Shown in pieces: positions 1 to 13,815 of a stretch of DNA of 20,000 bases. The notes beneath the pieces were generated by a model. It had not been told where the DNA came from. It saw only the letters and a program-made list of their open reading frames with translations, and made no database searches. Both the position numbers and the translations under genes were made by a program. Each line of letters begins with the position of its first letter. Within the stretch, counting starts at the first letter, position 1. Origin of the DNA: Dictyostelium firmibasis (Eukaryota > Evosea > Eumycetozoa > Dictyosteliales > Dictyosteliaceae); NCBI GenBank assembly GCA_036169595.1, contig CM069765.1, positions 8,037,501 through 8,057,500 on the forward strand, given 5' to 3'.

Positions 1-311
1 ATTTTTTTTTTTTGCTACTAAAATTCATAAAATTATCAACAATTTTTAAGCAGATCTTTTCTAAATTGGCTCTTTTAATCTGAAATTTTTTTAAAAAAAA
101 AAATATATAAAATAAAGAATACCACCCAAAACTTTTATTTATTTTCGAAATAAAAATAAAAAAAAAAAAAAAAATAAAGAAAAAAAGAGTACTATTACTA
201 TGGAATTAATTCTTTCTTGTTAATTGTATTTAAAATTTCTACCCTATTAAACCTTTAAAAATAACAAAATTTTAATTATTAACCAATTCTCACCCAATTG
301 TATTAAAAAGA

Positions 312-405
312 CGGTGATTATTTTTAAAAAATAATATAGGTGCACTTGTGTTGTTTATAAACGTCTGTGTAATATATTAATAACGTAACTATGTTACAAT
401 CACTG
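312..405. other. Possible multi-branched fold
   Basis: CGGTGATT at 312-319 can pair with AATCACTG at 398-405 (one G-U pair). Inside this, GTAAC (385-389) and GTTAC (393-397) form a hairpin around TAT. A second, mutually exclusive pairing joins the AT-rich arms at about 370-382 and 409-422. The base composition is richer in GC than the surroundings. No tRNA, snRNA or box C/D pattern fits. Confidence 0.25.
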
Positions 406-540
406 CGCTTATTTAATATATAAATAACCTGAAAACACATTTTTTTATTTTTTTATTTATTGTTTCGTAACATTATTACTTTCATACCATAATAAAACTT
501 GATTTTTATTTGATTTTCATTAATTATTAGAATTTCCTCG

Positions 541-608
541 GTTTTGGGAATGTTAGAATATTTATGAACCATATATGTGTTACTTAAATTCTAACATTCC
601 TCCAAAAC
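541..608. repeat. Inverted repeat, 19-bp stem with a 28-base loop
   Basis: GGAATGTTAGAAT at 547-559 is perfectly complementary to 588-600. After a two-base bulge (601-602), GTTTTG at 541-546 pairs with CAAAAC at 603-608. The arms contain G and C in a region that is otherwise nearly pure A/T, so chance is an unlikely explanation. It could be a structured RNA, a cruciform, or the end of an upstream transcription unit. Confidence 0.6.
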
Positions 609-790
609 AATTTTTTTTACCAATGCAATGAAAAAAAAAAAAAATAAAAATATAAAAAAAAAAAAAAAAAAGAAAAAAAAAAAGAAAAAAAAAAGAGAAT
701 AACAAGAAAATATGTAATTAATGGAAATCTCTCATTTCATTAAAAAAAATTAATACAAAAAGACCCAAAACAACTCACATTTTTCACAAA

Positions 791-834
791 AAGAATCAAT
801 GGTGGGTTGTATAACAATCCACCAGGATATTCTT
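791..834. repeat. Hairpin with nested stems, contains G-box-like GGTGGGTTG
   Basis: GGTGGGTTGT (801-810) pairs with ACAATCCACC (814-823) around a three-base loop, with one position pairing only as G-U in RNA. A second outer stem joins AAGAAT (791-796) to ATTCTT (829-834) across a small internal loop. The GGTGGGTTG core also resembles the G-rich elements bound by the dictyostelid G-box factor, so a protein-binding site is an alternative to an RNA structure. Confidence 0.5.
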
Positions 835-1199
835 ATTTTCAGTTGATCCACTCTGTGACGTGTAAGTAAAAATTAACCGTTTTATTGATCTTAGGTTTAA
901 TTTATTTTATTTTATTTTATTATTTTTTTGTAATTCTTAAAAATTCGTTTTTCACAAATGATTTTTTGCGACCTATCTTTGCATAAGATTTTTCTTTTTT
1001 TTTTCTTCAAAATTTTTTTTTTTTTATATAACGAAAAACCGATCTTAGATTATGGTAAAGAATCATGATTGTTTAAATTTTTTTATTTTTTTTCTTTTTA
1101 TAATAATAATATAATTAAGATAAAGAAAATCATTGTAAAAAAAATATAGTAAATTAAAAAAAAGAAACCATTATTTAAAATAAAAACTCATTATTTTTA

Positions 1200-1238
<39 letters not shown>

Positions 1239-1865
1239 AACATCTTTATTTATTAAACAAAATCTTATCTTTCATTTGTGATCACTTTGGATTTTTGTTT
1301 TGTGTATGACGAAATGTTTCATGCGCCATATTAATTTAAGTTTTAATTCGTCGAAAAACATTGTGGTTTTTGAATGAAAAAAAACAAAAACGAATTAATT
1401 TTTTTTTTTTTTTTTATCCGAGCTACCAAATCTTAATGATGATACCATTTTTTTGTCATTAATCGGTAAATTTTTTTTTTGTATCATTGATTATCGGAAA
1501 ACTTAATGGCCAATCATCCAATTGTTTCTTTTTTTTTTTTTTAAAATTTTTTTTTTTTTTTTTTTTGTGTTTTGGGATTTATTGAAAAAACTATTTTACG
1601 AAATGATGGTCAATCAAGATCTTTCATTTGCAAATTTAAGAAAAAAAAAAAAAATCTTATTTTAATTATTTTCAATTTTTGTTTTTTTTTTTTTAAAAAA
1701 ATGATCGTGTTTTTTTTTTTTTTTTTTCCTATAAATTGTCTTGTTCTTATTAAAAAAAAAAAAAATTAAAATAAAATTTTATTATTATAATTATTTTTAT
1801 TATTCATATACATTTTAAATAATAAAGAATAGATAATATATAATAAAAAAACTTTTTTAAAAAAA

Positions 1866-6898
<5,033 letters not shown>

Positions 6899-7123
6899 TT
6901 AATACAACTTCATCCAGTTAAAAAATAAATAAAAATTAATTCAAATTAAAACAACACTCAATAATATATATTACTTTTCTATTTTTCTTTTTTTTTTTAT
7001 TGTGTTTAGATGACTTTGTCTGTGTTTTAATAAAATAAATAAATTTTAAAAATAAATCAACATTATTTTAAAACTATCATACAATATTTATTTATTTATA
7101 ATTTTTTTTTTTTAGTTTTTTTT

Positions 7124-8134
7124 TTAGTTATTATTTTTTGATTTAATCAAAGCTCTTCTAGCCAATTCTAAAGAACCAATTGAGCCAGCATGTGAACCAA
7201 AAGGTGATTGGACAATATATTGATCAATGAATTCATCTGTTAAATATTTAGTTTTGATGTAACCATTCAAAATTTTAATAGTTTCTCTACGAATAATTGG
7301 ATAGAGGACGGAACGATTGAGAACTCCACCACCCAAAACGATGATTTGAGGTGATAGTAAACAAGTGATGTTTGCACATAGTTGTGCTAAATAATAACCA
7401 ATGACTAACCAAACTGGATGGTCATCAGTGATCTCTGAAAGTTTATCAGCTGTGATACCTAAACGACTTGAAATTGCGCCAGTGCTAACCAAACCTTCGA
7501 CACAATTCTTATGGAATGGACAAGTGCCTTGGAAATCATTATCACCCTCTTTAATTTTAGTAAATGTATGACCACCTTCTGGATGAACCAAACCATGGAT
7601 ACAAGCACCATTAACTACACAACCAACACCAACACCAGTACCAACTGTAATGTATGCACATGATGTAATATCACCTCTCTTGTGACGACCATGAAATGTT
7701 TCAGAGATTGCTGCACCATTAACATCTGTATCGAATCCTTTTGGACATTTATAATCACTAAACCATCCTAATATATTGGTTTGTCCCCAATTTGGTTTTG
7801 GTGTTGTTGTAATGTACCCATAGGTTTCACTACTCTCATCTAAATCGATTGGCCCAAATGATGCAATACCAATTGCATCGATATTATCACCACCCTTACT
7901 CTTTAACCACTCCAATACCTTGTTCTTTGTTTCTTCAACTGTTGTTGTTGGTATTGATATTCTTTCTATAACATTTGATGGTTCATTGATTGCAATTGTT
8001 AAACAAATTGATGTACCTCTTTATAAAGTATAAATTAATATTAATACTTTTAATTTTATTTTATTTTTTTTTAAAAAAATTAATAAAACATACCCTGCTT
8101 CGACACCAACAAACTTTAAATCATTATTATTCAT
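7124..8134 (-). CDS. ROK family sugar kinase, bacterial fructokinase/mannokinase type
   Basis: Exon 1 (8134-8094) and exon 2 (8018-7124) flank a 75-nt intron with a GTATGT donor. The join restores EAGGT at residues 12-16, the phosphate-binding signature of ROK kinases, and gives 311 residues, close to the usual 290-310. D112 in TDVNGAA is the expected catalytic Asp. TVGTGVGVG (138-146) matches the nucleotide-binding glycine loop. H164, C180, H183 and C186 form the Zn-binding set of the fructokinase (ScrK/YdhR/GmuE) subgroup. The expected reaction is ATP-dependent 6-phosphorylation of fructose or mannose in the cytosol, as no targeting signal is seen. An open frame from 7915 alone starts on a TTG and lacks the first 48 residues. 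The gene is convergent with the secreted protein gene, with 225 bp between stops. The nearest known relatives are bacterial, so an old transfer is possible, but the intron and codon use are those of the host. Confidence 0.9.
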
Positions 8135-8581
8135 TTTTTTTTTTTTTTATAAATATATTCAATTATCACACAAAGTTTAAAAAAATTAAAAAAAAAAAAA
8201 GTGAAAATTAAAAAAACAAAATTGTGAAATTTCATTTTTTTATAACCACCTCATTTTTTTAAATCTATTTTTTATTAATAAAAAACATCCCAATTAAAAA
8301 ATATATAAAAAATCGGCCAATAACCTTATAACATACATTTAATAAATATTGTTAAAAGAAAAATAAAATAAAAAAAACAAACAAATGCTAACAAAAAAAA
8401 TAAATAAACAATTTTGGTTTTTTTTTTTATTATTTTTATGATAGCAAAAGGTTCGGAGGTTTTATGACTAATCCTATATTTCTTTTTTTTTTTTTTCTCT
8501 TTTTTTTATGTATATCCACAATGAATGTAGTAATAATAACAATAACTAGTTTTCTACAAAATAGTAATTAAGAAATTACTA
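8135..8581. other. Intergenic: ROK kinase promoter and 3' flank of the membrane protein gene
   Basis: AT-rich with T tracts. A CCAAT-containing segment (about 8313-8325) lies some 180 bases upstream of the kinase start on the plus strand. A complex stretch at about 8440-8475 and an 8-bp inverted repeat (TAGTAATT/AATTACTA, around 8562-8583) lie just beyond, or touch, the stop of the membrane protein gene and are probably 3' untranslated sequence. No RNA gene pattern is seen. Confidence 0.5.
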
Positions 8582-9619
8582 TTAATTTTTATATTCAGAG
8601 ATACCTCTAAGTAATGGAGTGATTTTTGCTCTTAATACTAAAAATTGAAAAAGTAGTTATATTAGCAAAATTTTATAATTAATCTATTTAATGAAAATGA
8701 TGATAATGAAGAGAAAACTTTTCATTACGGTGTTTATATACATACAGAATACACCAACTGCAAGAGCAGTGCTACCGAGAAAAACTGATAAACCTGTATA
8801 AAATTGAGTTTGACCACTTGATAAAATAGTTCTTGATTTAATATCGCCATTTGTATCAAAAATAACTTGGAGTTGTTTAACTGTATTATTTTTTAAATCA
8901 TTAAACCAATAACTGTTTATTTTTATCATCATCATTATTGTTATTTTTATTATTAATATTGGATTCCAGGTAAATATCGATAACTAATATGAAATTGGAT
9001 AGCCAAATCCTACTCACACAATCGAATGAGAGAATGAGAGGGGAGAAAGGGTGTAAGAGGTGAAATGAATGATTAAAAAGAAATAAAAATACTTACATAA
9101 CTTTAACATCACCATTTGGTGTAATTAAAGAAGTTGGATAAGTGAAAGATGGCTTAAATAAATTAAGGGAACCACCGAAATGGTTTGGTTTATGGTCATA
9201 ACCTGACCAAAGTACATTATTTACACCATGAATTACTTGGTCAACCCAATATAAACCAATTCTTTCCTTATCTGAACTATCAAAATCTTTCCATCCCATT
9301 TCACGAAATACAATACCACTAAATGATTCTGCGCTATACTCATTGCCTCTAAATGTAAATAAACATGTCTCTAACTCTGGGTTTAATATACTTGTAATAT
9401 TTCTTTTAACTAGTTTAAAATCTTCTGGGAATGCAATTGACCCATTCGATCTTTTATTCGTCATTATGAAAAAAAAAAAAAAAAAAAACGAATTATTGTT
9501 TGAATCAGTAAAATAAAAAAAATAAAAAATGAAAAACAAAACAATTACAATAAAGAAGAAAAGAAAAGAAAAAAAAAAAAGAAAAAAAAATCTTACTTTA
9601 CCGATTTTGGTGTCTTCAT
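8582..9619 (-). CDS. Unrecognised 199-residue protein with one C-terminal membrane segment (four exons)
   Basis: Proposed exons are 9619-9597, 9450-9097, 8912-8746 and 8637-8582. The 600 coding bases close in frame. Donors are GTAAGA, GTAAGT and GTATGT, and acceptors end in AAAG, ACAG and TTAG. Residues 1-160 are soluble-looking, with many aromatics (GWKDF, LYWVDQ, LWSGYDH). Residues 164-183 form one hydrophobic span followed by a basic tail (RAKITPLLRG), suggesting a tail-anchored or single-pass protein of an internal membrane. I do not recognise the family. The first exon is the weakest part: translation could instead begin at 9464 (MTNKRSNG). I prefer the spliced start because its ATG has an A-rich leader, whereas the ATG at 9464 sits right behind a long T tract that looks like a polypyrimidine tract. 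Confidence 0.75.
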
Positions 9620-9963
9620 ATTTTTAGTTCCTATAATATCCAAATGTGCGAAAACAAATACAAAAAAAAAAAAAAAAAAAAAAAAATATGAAAAAAAAAA
9701 AAAAAAAAAAATTTTTTTAAATTAAAAAAAAATTCAGTTTTCCCATTTTTTTTTTTTTTTCCAACACCCAAAAACAATCAAAATAGACCATAACAAAAAA
9801 AACTTGAAATGTCGTTGATAATATAATATTATCAGACTTTTTTTATAAATATTTTTATTTTTTGTTGTTACTTTTATCAAACCAATTTTCTTTTTTATTA
9901 TTATTATTATATACTACTTTTTTATTTTTTTTATTTTTTTTATTTTTTTTATTTTTTTATTTT
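9620..9963. other. Intergenic between L34 and the membrane protein gene
   Basis: This is the promoter of the minus-strand membrane protein gene plus the 3' flank of the L34 gene. It is mostly A and T tracts. The only structured element is the palindrome at 9811-9837. Confidence 0.5.
9811..9837. repeat. Palindrome TGATAATAT-A-ATATTATCA
   Basis: A perfect 9-bp inverted repeat (9816-9824 with 9826-9834) around a single base, extended by GTC (9811-9813) and GAC (9835-9837) across a two-base bulge. It lies about 200 bases upstream of the membrane protein start and 130 bases past the L34 stop. It could be a dimeric factor site or a transcript-end hairpin. Confidence 0.5.
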
Positions 9964-10829
<866 letters not shown>

Positions 10830-11819
10830 TTTATTTTCGTATATTTTTGTCAAAAAAAATTCGTGGAGGGTTTATGTATTGTAGGTATAAATAATAATAA
10901 TAATCAAGAAATTAGATTTGTTCAATATCCTATAATATTCAACTTCTAATATTATTGAAACTGTTTGGTTTTGAAATAAAAAAAAAATGAAAAAATTGAT
11001 AAAAAAAATAAAAAAAAAATTAAAAAAATAAAAAAAAAAATTAAAAAAAAACTGGCAAGCCTTCGTTTTTTTTTATTTTATGTTTGAAAAAGCAAAATTT
11101 TTATTAAGTTTTAAATGTGTCTTTTTTAAATAAAAAAAAAAAAAAAATTAATTTAACTGATATCAATACTTAACTACATTACTGAATAATGATTAACTGT
11201 CTAAAATTAGTATTTTAATAAATAAAATGGAATAAAAAATAATATAAAAAACAAACTAAAATCTTAGAAAAAAAAAAAAGAAATTTCAGTATCATATTAA
11301 ATTGTCAAACATCACCATCAATCTATACCCACTAAATCTTGTTTGAATAAAAAAATAGAATTTCTTTTTCCAACTCATCCACAAGAACACACCACATCTT
11401 TCTTTTTTTCATCAAAAGCAAGAGAATGAATCACACAGGGCTAGATAAGTGAAATTAGCTTTTAAACACCACTAAATCATCTGGGGATCTGGCTCTTCTG
11501 TTGTAATTGATACTATAACTATTGCTGAAGTTGAATATATATGCATATTTTTTTTTTTTTGTATTTTTTTTTTTTTTATTTTGAGGAACATTTTTTTTTT
11601 TTTTTTAAAAAAAATTTATAAGAGTATATTAATTTATATACTGGGGTGGCTTTTTTTTGTACATGAATAACATTTATGAATGCTTTTTATGGTGGGGTTT
11701 TTCTTTTCATTTTTTTTTTTTTTTGCTTTTTTGGTTAAGGATTTGATCGGGTGATGGGGCATGAAAAAAAGATTAGATTGTAATCATTTCCAAGTGAGTG
11801 GTTTTTTTTTTCTTTTTAT
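10830..11819. other. Intergenic: L34 promoter and 3' flank of the CHTOP-like gene
   Basis: 990 bases without a credible exon. The L34-proximal part (10850-11280) is A/T tracts with short mixed stretches. The stretch 11281-11545 is distinctly less AT-rich. Beyond it, 11640-11800 has a few G-rich patches (GGGGTGG, GGTGGGG) and is probably the 3' untranslated region of the CHTOP-like transcript. Confidence 0.55.
11281..11545. other. GC-elevated non-coding island
   Basis: About 265 bases of complex sequence, roughly a third G+C, set between homopolymer-rich flanks. Neither strand holds an open frame longer than a few residues, because stops are frequent in all frames. The plus strand ends in a long T tract (from about 11549). 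It has a CCCACTAA near 11328 that is close to, but does not match, the upstream element of dictyostelid small RNA genes as I recall it. It is a candidate non-coding RNA or a decayed exon. Confidence 0.35.
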
Positions 11820-12233
11820 TTATTCTTTCATGGAGTTGCTGTTTGAGATTTCATCGAGTTCTTGATCGAGTTCCTCTTTGCTTGGAGTCTTTTCTCTCTT
11901 ACCACCACGATTACCACCACGGCCACCTCTGAAGCCACCTCTACCACCACGAGATGGTCTGTAACCACCACGACCACCACGACCACCAGATGAACCACCT
12001 CTTGATGAAGTGAAACCACCACGGCCACCACGAGTAGAAACTTGACCACCACGGCCACCTCTTGGAGCAAATGAACCACCTCTTGGAGCGGAGCCATTGT
12101 TAATGGTAACGGTTGTTGAACCACCTCTTGAGGTTTTTCTTTGTGGACTTAAACCAACTTTTTTCATTTGAGTGAATCTATCATTTAATGAACCAGAGGA
12201 AGAAGAATTAACAATAACACGACGGGATGACAT
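11820..12233 (-). CDS. CHTOP/FoP-like RGG protein
   Basis: 137 residues in one exon, with the start ATG preceded by an A-rich leader. Residues 15-25 (SLNDRFTQMKK) match the N-terminal SLN(E/D)RFT motif of animal CHTOP (friend of PRMT1). Residues 36-112 hold 14 RGG triplets, the usual substrate of type I arginine methyltransferases and an RNA-binding surface. Residues 118-129 (SKEELDQELDEI) match the LDxxLDxY-type repeat at the C-terminus of CHTOP (FoP duplication domain), although only one copy is present and the Tyr is Ile. In animals CHTOP binds the DEAD-box helicase UAP56 and NXF1 in the TREX mRNA export complex, so a nuclear mRNA export role is inferred. The protein is shorter than human CHTOP (about 250 residues). 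Generic RGG proteins are the alternative, but the two end motifs in the right order argue for CHTOP. Confidence 0.8.
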   Translation of the reverse strand: MSSRRVIVNSSSSGSLNDRFTQMKKVGLSPQRKTSRGGSTTVTINNGSAPRGGSFAPRGGRGGQVSTRGGRGGFTSSRGGSSGGRGGRGGYRPSRGGRGGFRGGRGGNRGGKREKTPSKEELDQELDEISNSNSMKE

Positions 12234-12530
12234 TTTTTTCTTTATATTTAATTGATTTGAACTAATTGAAAAAGAACCTAATGAGGAAATTGAATATAAT
12301 ATAGAGGAACATTCATTTTTTTTTATTTAGTTTGAATTTAAATTGAGATAGTTGAAATTGAGAAAAAAAAAAGAAGAAAAAGAGAAAAAGAATTGGATGA
12401 TTGTATTTTTTATTGTCAGTTGATTTGTTTGGTAAATATTAAATAAAGAAAAGAAAAAAAAAATGTTGCAGTTGGAAGTAGTAAAAAAATTTTTAAATTA
12501 TTTTATTGCCACCCATTTTAATAACACATT

Positions 12531-12551
12531 TAATGTGTTATATGCAACAAA
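12531..12551. repeat. Palindrome ATAACACAT-TTA-ATGTGTTAT
   Basis: A perfect 9-bp inverted repeat with a three-base loop, about 300 bases upstream of the CHTOP-like start. TGTGTTA half-sites facing each other suggest a dimeric factor site. A cruciform or chance in AT-rich sequence is possible, though the internal CACA/TGTG makes chance less likely. Confidence 0.5.
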
Positions 12552-12887
12552 AAAAAAAAAAATAAAAAAAAAAATTAAGAATACAAATGTTTTATTGATA
12601 AACTACCTTTGAATATTATTTATTATTATTTTAAAAATAAATATTTATAATTGTATAGAGAGGAAAAAAAAAAAAAAATGTATAGGACAAAAACAAATAA
12701 ATGAGGGTTTATATAGCAAAAAAAAATTTAATAAATTACTTTTTGAAAAAAAAAAAAAAAATTATAAAAAAAATTTGAAAAAAATTGAAAAAAAAAAAAA
12801 AAAAAATTAAAAAAAAAAAAAATTAAAAAAAATAAAAATAAAAAAAAAATAATTTATGGTTGAAAATCCAAAAATGAAATTTTTTTT

Positions 12888-12990
12888 CACACACATAACA
12901 CATGAGCAAAGGTGTGGGGGGGTGGAAGATAAGTTGATACACCAATCCCAAAAGGGAAAAATAAATATTAGTTAGTGTGCATTTATTATC
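12888..12990. promoter_or_regulatory. CA-rich and G-box-like patch
   Basis: CACACACATAACACATG (about 12889-12905) is followed by GGTGTGGGGGGGTGG (about 12911-12925). Dictyostelid developmental promoters use CA-rich and G-rich elements of this kind, bound by the G-box factor. The patch lies about 660-690 bases upstream of the CHTOP-like start and 200-250 bases past the ankyrin-like stop, so its target is unclear. CCCAAAAGGG follows at about 12947-12956 and can form a small hairpin. Confidence 0.35.
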
Positions 12991-13059
12991 GGAGATGGTT
13001 AAAAAATAATTTCAAGATAAATTTATAAACTAAAAGTAACTTATATTTTTTAATTTTTT

Positions 13060-13101
<42 letters not shown>

Positions 13102-13137
13102 TTTAATATATAAATATATTAAATAAATAAAATAAAG

Positions 13138-13779
13138 TTATAATGATAATTTATTTCTTAAATAGTTTGTAATTTGTGGTCTATTATAAGTTATTGAAAT
13201 ATTTAAACATTGAATTAAGATTGATGGAGTAATATCTTTAGATACATTTAATAATTGAGAGAAAATTGATAAATGACCAGATTTTTTAATTGCATTTGTA
13301 ATTTGTTGACCAGTGATAGGTAGGTTTATATTATTACCACCATTTTGATCAATTACAAATGATAGCATCATTGATGAATTAATTGAGATAATCTGATCGA
13401 TTTGATCGAAATAAAGAGGTTGTTTTCGAGCTCTTAAAGGTTTATGTAAATCTTTATACTTTTGAGTTGATGTTAATAATTCAATGATTTCAAACCAACC
13501 TCTGGTTAATGAATATTGGATTGCCATATCATAACCTTCATTTCTATTATCCAATAGGAACTTAACAGAATTAAAACAATTATGACGACTTGCCAAATCG
13601 ATAGCTTCAGTTGTACACTCTTGTTTTGGGAAATGCTTATGAATATACTCTAAGACATATACATTTTCAAAACAATTATTGAATGAATTCTTTGAGAATG
13701 TAAAGCCATTATCTATTAGTTTTCTAACAATTCTTAAGTTTGAAATACCACAATCAATAATTTTACTATGATGATTTAG

Positions 13780-13815
<36 letters not shown>

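Larger units (their letters stand above)
1..1865. other. AT-rich non-coding region upstream of the secreted protein gene
   Basis: No credible coding exon is visible on either strand. The short open frame at 1572-1769 is made of poly-Lys and poly-Phe homopolymer translation. Most of the stretch is A or T homopolymer, including an uninterrupted A run of over 30 bases near 1201-1235. Islands of more complex sequence lie at about 300-430, 535-610, 785-890, 1260-1375 and 1420-1525. Several of them can fold (listed separately). The last few hundred bases presumably hold the promoter and A-rich leader of the + strand gene starting at 1866, but no single element can be assigned with confidence. Confidence 0.7.
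12234..13137. other. Intergenic: CHTOP-like promoter and 3' flank of the ankyrin-like gene
   Basis: 904 bases, mainly A/T tracts, including a T run of about 40 near 13061-13098. There is no coding potential. Two features stand out and are listed separately: a palindrome at 12531-12551 and a G-rich/CA-rich patch at 12888-12990. Confidence 0.55.

Noticed and set aside
551-598. TGTTAGAA...TTCTAACA ends as a solo LTR
   Set aside because: The interval is about 46 bases, far too short for an LTR, and there is no target-site repeat or internal element part. I treat it as a hairpin.
835-900. Mini-intron at GTGTAAGT...CTTAGG
   Set aside because: A splice pair about 40 bases apart can be drawn, but neither side is an open reading frame and such an intron would be very short.
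1434-1510. Box C-like ATGATGA as start of a C/D snoRNA
   Set aside because: No CTGA box D lies at a suitable distance and no terminal stem forms.
1572-1769. Open frame of 65 codons on the plus strand
   Set aside because: It consists of poly-Lys and poly-Phe from A and T tracts, with no domain, no splice partner and a composition unlike the genes here.
7990-8211. Plus-strand 73-codon open frame
   Set aside because: It lies opposite the ROK kinase first exon and intron and is a homopolymer-rich shadow.
8440-8475. GGTTCGGAGG as a tRNA T-loop
   Set aside because: It is not a proper B box (GGTTCGAATCC-like), and no acceptor stem, D-arm or anticodon arm surrounds it.
11320-11340. CCCACTAA as the upstream element of small RNA genes
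   Set aside because: It differs by an inserted base from the element as I recall it and no known RNA follows at the usual distance. I kept the island only as a low-confidence candidate.
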